Shown here: piece after piece, positions 19,605 through 30,861 of the stretch | Layout of the letters: every line of letters begins with the position of its first letter | How positions within the stretch are numbered: position 1 is the stretch's first letter | Program-made: the position numbers and the translations under genes | Assembly: GCA_905178155.1 (NCBI GenBank) | Contig: CAJINV010000002.1 | Coordinates: forward strand, 6,242,476 to 6,306,475 | Length of the DNA: 64,000 nucleotides | Origin: Amoebophrya sp. A120 | Lineage: Eukaryota > Sar > Dinophyceae > Syndiniales > Amoebophryaceae | Direction: 5' to 3' | The notes under the pieces: generated by a model | Told to the model about the DNA's origin: nothing | Databases searched by the model: none | Seen by the model: the letters and a program-made list of their open reading frames with translations, nothing else

Positions 19605-20933
19605 TTATCCATCGATCTTGAGCAGGGCGTCCAGCCTGCCCAATATATCCTTTTCCATGGCGAAGAAGCTCGGGTAGCGCGGCGCCTCCGCGCTGCGAAA
19701 ATTGTCCTGCTTGTCGGCTCGGAGAAAGCTGGACTGCAGGATGCTGTTCGGCCCCCCGTCCGCATCGTCCCCGAAGTCGTCGTCCCTGCCCGGACTGGGA
19801 AACAATTTCCGCCTCTTTTTCACTCTTTCAATGTCGCTGGCCTTCAGCTGCGGCCCCGGGTCGCAGAGTTTCGGCAGTTTGTTGATCCACGCGAAAGGGA
19901 ACTTCTTCTTCGTGGCCTTCTCCGTCAATAGGAATTCTACACACTGCCGCGCGTTGTCCCGCGTTTCGAACTGCAGCTCGCAGTGCACAATTGGTGTATT
20001 TTTAGAAGAAGAAGAAGTTGTCCCCCCTGCCGTCGTCGCTGTTGTAGAGGATGCTGAACTCGACCCTTTGTTCATCTTCCCTGAAGAAAATTCATCGTCG
20101 GCAGCTCCTCCACCTATTGCTTCGTCCACGAAAATCCGCACGGAGCCTTCAAATCCCCGAATTTTCCGATCCTTCTCCAACCCTTCGAAGTCGCTCTGTA
20201 TTCTGCGGATCATCTGTCGCTTGGTCGCGTTGCTGAAAAATTCCTCCTCTCGGATCTCCTCTATTGTCGCCTTCTGCAACGATTCCACTTCCGGAGCGAA
20301 GTTTTTCCGTTTCACCTGCAGTAACACCCTCGCGTCCCGCAAACCCACTTTCGCCTTCTTCACCTGCACATCCAAGTCCTCGCGCAAGTACCTGCGCCGC
20401 TCCTCGTTCTTCTGCTCGATAAACGCCCGGTTTTGCTCGCGGATCTGTGCCAGTTGCGCGGACAACCCACCCGTCTTGGTTCCACTATCCCCGGTTGTAC
20501 CGTGCACGTAGCGGCTCCCCGCGCGAATGAATTCGTCCTCCTTTTGCTTCTGCTTCGCCTTCTCATCCTGCTGCTTCTCCCGCGCGTCCAAATCCCGCGC
20601 CATCTTGCCCCGCGCGTCCTGTTGCTTGGCGAGAAACACTTCCTCCTGCTTTTTCCGATTCATCGCCCGCTCCAGCTCCTGCTTCACGTTTTCGTCCAAG
20701 AGTAAATCCCGGGCCTCCTTGACCTTGATGAACATGGTCGCGTCATTGTTGTCCTGCTTGTCGGGGTGGTATAAGAGGGACAGTTTCTTGTAACTCTTCG
20801 AAATTTCCTTCTCCGTCGCCCCCGGCTTCAGCTGCAGAATCCCGAACACGTCCACCTTCTCGCCATACTTCTCCCGGAACTGCTTCAGTGTCTGCTTCGT
20901 GGAAGCAGCCTGCTCCGGCTTCTTCGGCGCCAT
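19605..20933 (-). CDS. DNAJC17-like J protein with RRM
   Basis: A single exon of 442 residues. DNAJC17 and its yeast relative Cwf23 are spliceosome-associated Hsp70 co-chaperones with an N-terminal J domain and an RRM. The J domain covers about residues 27-95, with the invariant HPD at 56-58 (LLYHPDKQDNN). A long Lys/Glu/Gln-rich helix follows. An RRM-like region (about 250-360) contains an RIFVDEAI strand, a Ser/Thr/Gly-rich loop, CELQFETRDNARQCVEFL and a LLTEKATKKKFPFAWI helix. The C-terminus has the DILGRLDALLKI helix. The length and order fit the family, though the RRM loop is expanded. The ATG at 20933 is the first in frame. A role in splicing is interesting in a genome with so many non-canonical introns, but that link is inference. 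Confidence 0.82.
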   Translation of the reverse strand: MAPKKPEQAASTKQTLKQFREKYGEKVDVFGILQLKPGATEKEISKSYKKLSLLYHPDKQDNNDATMFIKVKEARDLLLDENVKQELERAMNRKKQEEVFLAKQQDARGKMARDLDAREKQQDEKAKQKQKEDEFIRAGSRYVHGTTGDSGTKTGGLSAQLAQIREQNRAFIEQKNEERRRYLREDLDVQVKKAKVGLRDARVLLQVKRKNFAPEVESLQKATIEEIREEEFFSNATKRQMIRRIQSDFEGLEKDRKIRGFEGSVRIFVDEAIGGGAADDEFSSGKMNKGSSSASSTTATTAGGTTSSSSKNTPIVHCELQFETRDNARQCVEFLLTEKATKKKFPFAWINKLPKLCDPGPQLKASDIERVKKRRKLFPSPGRDDDFGDDADGGPNSILQSSFLRADKQDNFRSAEAPRYPSFFAMEKDILGRLDALLKIDG

Positions 20934-22083
20934 CTTTGCGGTACTTCTACTATACCGTGGAGTTTGTTACTCGACGACGTCTTCGCAGGTTTTGTTTATA
21001 ACAACGTTTGAATGGGAATCTTACTTAGATGACTTTCGACGTTTTCCTTCACTTCTTAGACTTCCACATCCTCTCCTCTGACCTGCTAAACTTGATTTGA
21101 CACGAGTAGACATGATAGTTGGAACTTCACCATAGGTATGAGCAAGCAAAAGCTTTAGGTGCCTTCGATCTGGATCCGGTGACATTCGCCTACTTGATAG
21201 AAAACGACTCATTGTCATTCTTTGTGATCTGCATACTCTGACGTGACCAAGTTATTCCATTCTGGTGCACGACTTTAAGCAGACTGCTTTTGCTTCTTGT
21301 TTGAATTCTAAAAATTTCTTGTCCACCAAGCGAGAAAAATGATCCTTTCTTCCCAGATCAATCGAAAATGCTGACCTCGTATTTTTGCATGAACAGCCAC
21401 ACTTTTACATACTCGAACGTCACTTCTACTTGTCAAAGTCATCGCAGTCCACCGCTCGGTCGCAGCATCTGCGCGAAGACCTTCAGGTCGTATGGATTGT
21501 GAATGTTTCTTCGTTTTGCAAAGTCGAGACAGCAGATGGAGCGATAGTATACCGCAGTCACAAGTTAGACCACCAACCGACCATCCTCCACCACCACCTT
21601 TGAAAATACACATTTAGAGGTACTTTGAAAAATTGCATCATGCACTGAGGACAAGCAAAGAAAAAGAATGGCGATGCATTTTCATTTAGGGGAACGAAGT
21701 AGTTCGTATACGCGAAGAGTTTGCAAAATGAGCGCTCGCAAAATATGTTGAAGAAAAGCACGGCTTCAAAGCCGATAAAACTGTAGATACGCCTATCAGC
21801 ATTTCTGGGTGCGAAGATGAGAAGAAAACAAGGCCTGATCTTGCTATTCCTTCCCATTCCTGATCAATCAATGCGTAAGTGCAAAAAAAAGTTTGAGATG
21901 TACATTAGAAAGCTGGAGCCGACCAGAAAGACCTAAAAGAACTTGTTGCCACAAACCCTGCACCACTTTCATTAAACAAACCCTGCACCACTTGTTGCCA
22001 CAAACCCTGCCGCAAAAAATGTGTCAATCTCCTTGCTTTTCCGGGGACATCGAGATGAAAAAGCGGTGTGAAAAGTGGCTCGA
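20934..22083. other. Intergenic, no gene recognised
   Basis: About 1.15 kb between the J-protein gene and the PPT1-like gene. Frames are short. Apart from a small direct repeat at 21942-22010, nothing could be assigned. Confidence 0.45.
21942..22010. repeat. Short direct repeat
   Basis: CTTGTTGCCACAAACCCTGC occurs at 21942-21961 and again at 21991-22010. A partial third copy of its second half (ACAAACCCTGCACCAC) lies between them. No function is apparent. Confidence 0.7.
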
Positions 22084-25011
22084 TCAGATGTAAATTTCGC
22101 GCTCGGTCGGAAGCTGCTGCTGGACAAGCACCTCCGGGTCAGGCGTTTTTCCAGCAGTGAAAATCCCATTCCCAGCGACGGCGTTGCTGTGGTCGCGGCC
22201 ATTATCACTTTTGTACACCTCCGGCACAATGAGCTCCCGCTTTGCGGTGACTTCGATCGGTTGGATGTTCCGCTGCAACGCGGTCTGTGGCCTGTAGTAG
22301 TCCGGAATGACGTAGTCTTCTAGAAAAACCTTCATCTCGTCCTGCGTCACGGGTATGGGAAGGAAAAGCCGCGTTCGTGCGACACTGCCATCAGGGATGA
22401 GATAATTTCATAGATCTTGCAGAACTCTAAATAAAATTAGAAATCTGTTCCACCTCGTTGTGCATGAAATGTGAACACACATGATCTACTCCTCGTTGTC
22501 TCTTCTGCAATGCCCAATCTCATACACTTGTTCACGTGCTGAGGGTTTCGGGCTTCGTCCTGTGTGCCCCGACGTACGTAATCTTCAAATTTGTTGACCG
22601 ATTTTCGCGATCGCGATGAAGATCAGCAGAAATCACATGGCAACACGCAGAAGTGTGTGATTTTCCACTACAATAACGTCCATGTGGCCCCTAGGCGTCG
22701 TGCGGAAGTGAACCTTCTTGGCTTCTACTATTGTGCGCAACCCGAAGGTGTCATTGGTGTACCTGGGATGTTTTTTTGGTTTTTTCCCCGAATCAATTAT
22801 TCGACAGCGACATGCACATGAAGGTACACATAAATCTTCATGATCAACGTGCAACGCGAATGAATTACTAGTTAGTCTCTGTGCGAAGATGACTTCTTGA
22901 AAAGAGTCAAACCAGGATTGGTGTGGCATGGTGTAGATGCTGTCGTATGTGTTTCCGTAGAATGCCCACCACTCCGCGTCCCTTGGAAGAATAATGTTGT
23001 CTTCCAAGCCCTTGACGAAGACAAATTTCTTGGTCACGTTGAACTTGCTGTCCACCTTGTGCACGGGCATGTCGTCCCGATCTTCCCCGTTCATCCTCGC
23101 CATTTCACTGTTCTGCCGGTACGTCGGCTCGGATATCTGAATATTTTGAGTCGGTTTATTTTTAAAATACGCTCGCTGTTCTACTTCCCGACCGAGCTGA
23201 CCAGAAATATTTCGCATAAGAGAGAAGTGCCTCCAGGTCCAACCACCCAAGACCAGAAGAAGAACGAGGTCTTCACACAGCAATCAAAGAAATCATCATC
23301 ATCATCATCATCATATTTGTGCTTGTCCTTGATGTTTCTTCATCATCATTTAACTTATGAGTGGACGGGCACCCAGTACTGCTTTATCCGGAATGACCCG
23401 AAAGTCACTCCGCTTGCCAGGTATTTTCCTGGCCTTTGTAGAAAGTGAATATCGAAATAAGTAATTTCCAACACCTGTATGGGGTTCCGGAAGTATCCGC
23501 AGGGCGTGATCCTGTCAACCAACAAGGAACTGTGGCACAGCGTTCCCTATGAAATGTAAAAATGTCTGGGTCTGGAAGAGTGTGAACTTGTCATGCAGGT
23601 TTACCATGACCCTTGAGGTCTGGAATGCGGGGCCTAGCATGGCAGAGTCTGAGAGGTCTCTTTCATGCCTATCCTGCATGAGAAACTCCCTCCTAACTTG
23701 GTCGAAAGTGGGCAGCTTTTGGCACTCATGCAACACAGATTTTTGCATGATTCGGATTTAGCATGACAAGTTGCAACCTTCCAGACCCAGACATTTTTGC
23801 ATTTGATATTCCCGCCAGGTTGCTGATGGGGCGGTAGATTTCCCGGAGCGCTAAGGAGAGCGGGTCCAGCCCCGGGACGGCCCCCTCTCCGCCGAGCACG
23901 CCGTGGAAGGCCATCCAGGTTAACACGGGCGGGTCGTTGAACTTCTGTACGTAACCGCGCAGAATGCCGTTGCCCTGCGAAAAGCCCAAGGCGATGAACC
24001 CCTTCCGCAACTTGGGGTCCTGTCGCACTTTTTTCCGCCATAGGTCGATGCTGGACTTGAAGCCGTAAAACCAGCTCGCGACGTACTGTTGCACCTGCGT
24101 GTCGCCTCCGGTCGAAATGCAGGTCACGTAGGTATTCAGGTAGTTGCGAAGGAACGACTCCAGCTCGATGCGCTGAAACTCGTAACAGGAGGAAGAAATA
24201 CCGTGGGAAATCACGATCTGATAATGTGAATCTTAACACTATTTCCCAACAATCAATTCGTCGTCTTTTACAAATGGCCGCCACAACAAAGCAGTGTAGT
24301 GTAAGTACTCCCCCGCCTCCGCAGTAGATCTACTATCTACGTCAAGAAATGCTAAGCAAAACCTCAAATATTAACCTACAGCAGCAATACTGGCGGAATG
24401 AGTCCCTCCGGAATATTCAACGGGTTCTTCGGCCCTGGCGGGCCCATGTAGGGCAGCGTGAAGTTCTCCCTGGGGATGAGATTTTCGTGAATCCAGTCTA
24501 TCAGTTGTTTTTTCTCCTGCAGCGACCCGTCGACAGAGATGCGTTCCAGGTTTGCTTTCGTTAAAACATCGTTGTTAGCCCATTTTTCTGCTGAAGAAGG
24601 TAGCGATGTCTTCATCTCTGGTGTAGTTGTAACAGCGGGGGCCTGTCGATCGATGGTTTTTAGATCGGATAAATGTGAAACATCTCGCTTTTCTTTCGCA
24701 GCCGCGGTGGAAGGTGAAGATTCAGATTTACTCGCTCGTGCTGTTCTCGTTGCTTTTGATAGCTGGCTCTTTGTTTCTCCGTGTTGCACCACATCCTGCT
24801 CCGCTAGGCCGGCTACGCTGGCACCAGTAGTTGCGAGCTCCGCAGACGCTGGCCCATCTCGTCGTCCACTCGCTTGCGAAGAGGACGCTGCAGTGCTCCT
24901 TGTTTGCAGTGGCTTGAAGAAGTTCTCCCCTGCAACGAGAGTCGCAGCTTCTTGAGACACAAGCAAAAGCGACGAAACACGAAGCGTACGCCGGTGAGGG
25001 AGAAACACCAT
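22084..25011 (-). CDS. Palmitoyl-protein thioesterase (PPT1-like)
   Basis: A lysosomal-type hydrolase that removes palmitate from cysteine thioesters. Exons 25011-24391, 24217-23809, 23542-23475, 23136-22913, 22762-22678 and 22341-22084 total exactly 555 codons. The alpha/beta-hydrolase landmarks are all present: VISHGISSSC (oxyanion loop), GFSQGNGILR (nucleophile Ser), the KKFVFVKGLEDNIILP strand with the acid Asp, and PRGHMD with the catalytic His, followed by the C-terminal helix. The N-terminus has a hydrophobic signal-like segment (VSSLLLV). It is followed by about 180 residues of Ser/Thr/Ala-rich extension not found in the usual 300-residue enzymes. Introns are GT-AG except the one at 23548-23808, which is an introner: removing it plus one TTCCC copy joins NLAG to TLCHSS in frame. 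Confidence 0.88.
23292..23314. repeat. (ATC)n microsatellite
   Basis: About seven ATC units inside the intron between exons 3 and 4 of the PPT1-like gene. Confidence 0.9.
23548..23808. mobile_element. Introner element IE1 in the PPT1-like gene
   Basis: 261 bp, starting TATGAAATGTAAAAATGTCT and ending with the inverted TATCAAATGCAAAAATGTCT; both arms continue into GGGTCTGGAAG. Flanked by perfect TTCCC duplications (23543-23547 and 23809-23813). The interior has several copies of the GCATGACAAG/CTTGTCATGC motif and no coding potential. Excision with one duplication restores the thioesterase frame. Confidence 0.93.
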
Positions 25012-25526
25012 GTTCTTTGTCGGGTGGACGTGAAGCAGATAAATATTCAGACACTCAACATTTCTTCATGTACAGTACCGCATCTAACGTTGTTGCCGCA
25101 TCTAACGTCCTTGCCCCTCATTTGTCAGCCTTCTGCTGCAACAGACTGGCTACAAGTTCCATTCGCCTCTCATCGCTCAAACATTGCCGCCCTTCTTGCA
25201 CATTTCGCAAAAAATGATGCCATTGCATTCCCGTCTAGTATAGCGTGCTTTCTTTTCAAAAGGACTGTGACCACTGAGAATAACAAATTGAAGGAAACAG
25301 ATCGACTTACCCAACATGCCCGGTTCCGTGGACGCCTAATCTGCGAAAGTTCAATACGATCCTGTTTTTCATCCTGTCATCGCCGACACCAGACGCAAAT
25401 CTAACGGCACATTTTCGTTCCGCCTCTGCTCATCCGATGCAGTAAAACACGAAGACGCGGATGAAACACGACTATGTCGTACCAAAACCAAATTGCGTCA
25501 ATCATCATCATCTATATATCCTGCAC
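25012..25526. other. Intergenic, no gene recognised
   Basis: Spacer between the PPT1-like gene and paralogue A. Short frames only, and no repeat or RNA gene was recognised. Confidence 0.45.
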
Positions 25527-28500
25527 TTAGGGCGGGGCCCCATAGTAATAATCCACAATAATCGGACTCTCGCTTTCTTTCATCTCGCTTTCTTCTTCGT
25601 AGCCGAAGGCGTCCGACGATTTATTTTTCTCCTTCGTTTCTACACCGGACTCATTCTCGACGATGCCGAAGGTAAAGCACAGCTTCGCAACCCGCTTCGC
25701 GACTCCGCCTACCGGGCTGGTTTCCAGATCTTCCTGGCCATTATTCGCCTCTGCTGCCGCCGAGCTGCAGGATAGTTCCTCCTCGTCCTCCGAGAAGGAG
25801 ATCTGACTGTCGCCCTGGCTCTCCTGCGCACTGTTGGATCGGCTGCCTTTTGCACGTGCCTGCTCGACCTGGTCGGCGTAGTCGTACAGATTGGTGAACG
25901 TGCTTAGATCCGTGCTGACGCCCGGAGTCACTTCCTGCGGGAAAAACCGCCACAAGCGGGAGGGACGGAGCATTACTTCTTGGTGCGCATGCACTTCTTC
26001 CTCACCGTCGTCATAGGAGTGGTACAGCTTACGCGTGAGCGGGTGGTGCGCAAACTTGTAGTTGAAGGCTGGGACGGTGGTCCTCTGTAGTTCTTTTTCA
26101 CCTGCTGTCTTCGTACAAGAAGAACACTGCTCCGAGACGAGCTGGCTCAAAAACTTCCAACGCCACGGATTTTTCGGGAGCGCCATGACCTGCTGTTCAT
26201 TTCGAGCCTCACCCTGCTGCGGCAGCACTCCACCTTCGTGCGGAATGCGGTCGATCCTGGCCAACAAATCGTAGGCAGCAGGAACAAGGAGTGGGCCAGT
26301 GTTAACCGGAGCCGCTCCGATCTCTCCCGGGCGGTCGCGATAGTAACCGAGTCCACACACGTCGAACTTGAAGATGTACCCGGCCTTGCTCCCCTGAAAC
26401 GCATCCGCCGGCAGAAAGCCCTCCTCGTCGTCCCGATCTTCGGCCCCTGCTTCCACTGGAACGTCTGTACTAGCGCCGGTTGCGCGATCTTCTCCTATCG
26501 CGCCCCCCACACCCACTGGAGGTGCACTACTAGTCGCCGATGTTGGACCACGAGCTACTGCTCCAGAAGCGGAGGAGCTCGACGGCGCTTGCTGGCCAGG
26601 AGGAGGAGCTGCAGCTGCAGCGTCGTTGGCGGCCTCGCGCTGTGCGGCGGCCCTCCTTTGTCGGTTTAACTGTGCGGTCGTGCGGAAGGTGCCCTCTCGG
26701 TACTCTCGATCAAAAGACTCGCCCAGCTGTCGCCAAACCACATCGTAGCCCGCGTCTTGCAGCGAGAACCCACACCCGCGCAGCTGCGTGCGCAGCAGGT
26801 GCCACATGCTCTCGTCCCGATTGAAAAAGATCTCCGGAAAAGTCAGGCGGAACCAGTCAATCTTCTTCTCAGCTAGCTTTTCCCGCCGCTCCACGAAGCT
26901 CGCAGTGCTATATAGGAAAAAATTTTTGAAGTACAGGCTCAAAAAGATGGCGGAAGTTGTCCACAAGGTCAAACCATCTTACGTGCTTAGACCATGAAGC
27001 AACAATTCATTTTACTGCATGTCTCACTCTAAGAAAATCTTGATGTTGATGCGCGGCCTGGCAGACTCGCTAATAATCTCTAGTACCGCGAGGCAGCCAG
27101 AAAGGAAGTGTGGACCGCCGAGCTACAGTGGCGGCTTGTCTTCGTCGCAAGTTCCACCCGTTCCTCCCGCAGAAGCAGGAGCTCCAGCCCGGACAAGCTG
27201 AAATCGTCCGGCTCAATAAACATAGCCAAACACTGCGGAGGGAAGATCACTTCTTTGTCGTTTGCGAGGCGACGCCTTCGTGGCCCTCGGTTGTTGGCCT
27301 CATAGCGGGAAAAAAAATCCATCTCCTCCTCGTCAGCATACTCGTGCACAGACCCTTCATCATCATCGTACCGATAATGGTAGCTGTGGTGGTCTTCGTC
27401 TCGCCCAGTCACCGCCTCATTCGCGAGCAGCACATAGCCGGCCAGAGACTTTTTGACCCAGGGTTTTAGTGTGGTTGAGAGGCCTGCACCGGACTTGTCT
27501 GTTTCCGGGTTCGGTACTGCCACACAGGCGTACAGGCGCAAGGGCGCCCGTGTCTGTTTCCGGGAAATGCGGACCTCTCGTTCCCGTCTCTCTTGCAAAT
27601 ACGAGCGACGAGACATGACAGGCTTCCCCTCGCTGCCGGGCTGCCCCCGCTCCACTGGCGGTGGCGTCGCTGAGGCTACCTGCCCGGGTGGGGGAACGCC
27701 GTCGGTCAGCTGAATCAAGAACGCCCGCTCGACACCGTTCGGCACGCACCGCCAACCAAGCGAGCCTCTGACGTGCCCCAGCTCAAACACATCTCCCGTT
27801 CTCATCAGTGTCCGGTCCGCCCTGCGGAGGGTGACGGGATTGCTCGCTATCGTTTTAACATTGGTCGTGGAGTCCTTCGTTTTTTCCAACTTGGAAGTAG
27901 TTCTCTCACTGTTCACTTCCTTCTTGTTCGCATCTTCGGGATTTGCACTGCTGCAGCCATATGGAAGAGCAGAGTCCTTTTTAGGAAGTGCGGCTTTGAG
28001 TCTGCTCAACAAATCAGTACCGCCTACGCGGCCAGCACTCCCACCAAGCAACGTTGATGAAGAAGCTGCGCTGGTGTCTCTCCGCGATACAGCTGCACCC
28101 TGCTCAGCAACACCTCCTACACTAGTTTTCTCCCCGGTACTTCTATCGGTGTCAACACCAAGCAGCGACGGCGCCCCTTGTTCCCTACTGTCATCTTCGT
28201 GTTCCCCTTTTTGCGGCAACACCACCGGATCCAACTTCAAATACCCCACCAGAGAGCGCACAATCGCATCATCCAGCAGCCAGACGCGCAGCAGCGAAGA
28301 AGTAAGGAGACTAGAGACGATGAAGCCGCCGCCGCGCTGCATTACGTCTTTTACCAGAGCAGCCTTGCGGTCGCTTCTTAGATCAAAAACTCTTTCACCT
28401 CGCAGCGACTCTACCACGTGCGCAACGCCCGAGCCCCCGAGATCGCGAAGGCGGTCCTTCTCTCTAGCGTCGAGGATCTCGTAATGTTTGGTGATGACCC

Positions 28501-30238
28501 GATTTGTGATGACGGAAACCCGTGCTGTAATGTAGCTTTTGAAAGTTTTGATTGTACCGAGGGGAATGTCCCAATATTCTTCAATGCTGAGCGGCGTACA
28601 ATTAGTGCTAGCCGCTCCCAGCATGCCGTCCTCGGAAACTGCACGCACCGGCTTCACGTTGTTTGGCCCGTAAGCAGGAATCGGGTGGTAGTTGGAAAAT
28701 TTCGTAATGCGCCGGTTGTCCTGCGGCATGGTCGCGTTACTCGAAATGGTTGAAAAAAGAGCACCCTCCCGGTAGTCGTCTCCACAGCGTAGGTATTTGA
28801 ACACCGCAAGAAGCTTTTCTTCGAGCGCTTGGCGCATAAAATGAAACAGCAACGCATCCACCGTGACCGTTTTCGTTCGCTGCAATTCCGAGGAAAACAT
28901 TTTCACGTCGTTGTACTCTGTGAGGTCTGTCAGTTTCGCTTGTGCGGACGCGCCGTCGTCTCCTGGTGCCCGGCGGTACTTTATGTCGTTGATCAGATGC
29001 AAACATGACCGGTCACGCGCATCCCCGCGACTCTCCACTGGCAGGACCCGCTTCCTATCGCACAGGAGGTCACCTCCGATGGATCGAACCTCCAGAGACA
29101 GGTCCGGAAAGGCTGCGTCGCTCGACGAAAACAGCAGCTCGATGTGCTTTCGGAAACACCGGACCGCATCGTCGCGCATCGCTCTTCCCCTGCTCTGCAC
29201 GAATAATTCAGCAGCTTTCATTTGCTTGTAAACAGGATGACGGTCTTTCTCACTGTAGTGACCATGCTTTTCGCCGACGAAGGACAGCTTCTCGACCTCC
29301 TCGAATTTGGCGAAGGCGCGCGTCTGCGCACGCGAGAACTCCGCGAATTCCGATACGCCCGGTGTCTCAGCCAGTCCCACACTCTTTTGTTCCACAAACT
29401 TGCTGGATGCGGACCGTTTTTCTTCATACACATCCAGGTACTTTTCCGCCGTCGCAATTTGCGTGTCCACCACGAACTGATCCGGACAGAGCCGATAAAA
29501 CTTCGCCTCCGGTTCTGTATTTTTCACTTTATCCTCGGAACAACCACGGCGCTGATCCTGATGTGCCCCTACTGCTTGTTCCGTACCGCTAGCGTCCTGC
29601 ATTTCCACATCTTCAACAGCACTGCCTGTCTCAAGCGCCGCAGCTGTGGCTGGCTTGCCTTTCTCAGCAGGAGGAGCAGACACAGGTCTGTCTACTTTTC
29701 TTCGTTTTGCTGCAGTATCTACAACTTCCGAAACATCTTCGTGGCGTGTCGTCACTTCAGAGCCAGCATCGGCCTTCTCTTCTCCACCGCCTTTTCTACT
29801 TCCATGTTGGTCCTCTTGTTTACCAGCAGTTTCTGCAGCTTCGACCTGTGGCAGCTGCGGCCCCACCACAATCGCCTCCGCGCTATTCTCCTCATCGGCG
29901 TCACCGTCACCGCAGTCGACGTTGGGGTCCTCCTCTTCTGCTTCTTCGTCCTCCTCGGGGTCCTCGTCAGCCGCATCTTCAAATTTAATTAGATGGTCGC
30001 CGTAAAGAACCGTGGTGCGGAATGCCTCTAGGTCAAACTTCGGCAGCTTGGACTCTGCCTTTGCCAGCAGTTCGTCATAAGTGTCGCACTCTTTCAGCGC
30101 AGCAAAGTTGTCCCGCGTGCAGAGTACAGCGCCCTCTTCCCTCAGGCCATCGGGCAGTGACCGCAGGAAACATTCCTCGTCCTGCGTCGCTCCGGTCGGT
30201 GCTTTGCCACAGTCGTGAGCTTTGTCCGCTGCTGCCAT
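25527..30238 (-). CDS. Tandem family paralogue A (unrecognised family)
   Basis: Two exons, 30238-27087 and 26907-25527, joined in phase 2 (donor GTACTA, acceptor ATAG), give 1510 residues. I do not recognise the family. Shared blocks in order: an N-terminal motif, FLRSLPDG then about 15 residues on NFAALKECDTYDELLAKAE and LPKFD; a variable acidic linker; FYRLCPDQFVVDTQIA; EFAEFSRAQTRAFAKFEEVE; LSLEVRSIGGD; a GGGFIVSSLLTSSLLRVWLL hydrophobic segment (possible membrane or buried helix); TGDVFELGHVRGSLGWRCVP; LRLYACVAVP; CLAMFIEPDDFSLSGLELLL. Exon 2 has EKKIDWFRLTFPEIFF, the GYIFKFDVCGLGYYRD motif, a RLWRFFPQEVTPGVSTDL block and KLCFTFGIVE near an acidic C-terminus. The first ATG in frame is 30238. 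Confidence 0.8.
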
Positions 30239-30629
30239 GATTTTGTGCAATCTAATCAGTACCTATCAGCAGCGAAAAACGTCGACCATATGGCTTTTAG
30301 TGCCCCGCGTTTGAAAATGAAATGTCATGTGGCTCCTTTCTCCTACCTTCTTTGTTTTTCTTAATTCTTTAGAATACGCTGCCGGAAAAATTTATCAAAT
30401 TTCTTGTGCTGGTTTATTCAGTGCAGCTCGGTCGAAAGGATGCTTTTCAAAAAACACATTGGCAACTGGTGGAACAGTGCCCGGGAATAAAAGCAAGGAA
30501 AAGACGAGGCGTGAAGAAACACAAAATATGAACAAAGAGATGAGGATGAACAGATTTTCCGAATGACGCTTTTTTATTTGAGACCGTTGCGGTCTTCGTT
30601 TATCAAACTCTTTTTTTTCTGTTTCTCCA

Positions 30630-30833
30630 TGGCTACACTGATTAGGGATATAAAAGATGTATGATTGTGCTTGTGACTGTTCCCTCGCGAAATGAAAGGC
30701 CGCCCACTCTCTGTATCGTGGCGCCGGCCCTCCAGATATGAATCTCAAACTGGATATGAATCATCTACAAAGGAGAAACAAGCTGCTACAGAGATACAAT
30801 TCTCCTACCTAAATCAACAAGTTCTTCCGCACC
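30630..30833. repeat. Duplicated intergenic block, copy 1
   Basis: About 200 bp between paralogues A and B that is clearly similar to 35188-35397, between B and C (shared runs such as GGCCGCCCACTCTCTGTA and CCCTCCAGATATGAATCT). It marks the edge of the tandem duplication unit. The minus-strand frame encoding about 30 residues beginning RFISGG is kept in both copies. Confidence 0.8.
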
Positions 30834-30861
30834 GCGTCAGCTATCGTGAATAAAAACCACA

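Noticed and set aside
27080-27086. Stop codons ending the first exons of paralogues A-D and F as true gene ends
   Set aside because: All six genes have a GTA-type donor in phase 2 just before or at that point and an AG acceptor before a conserved KxDWFR/SWLN block, so the two parts are exons of one gene.
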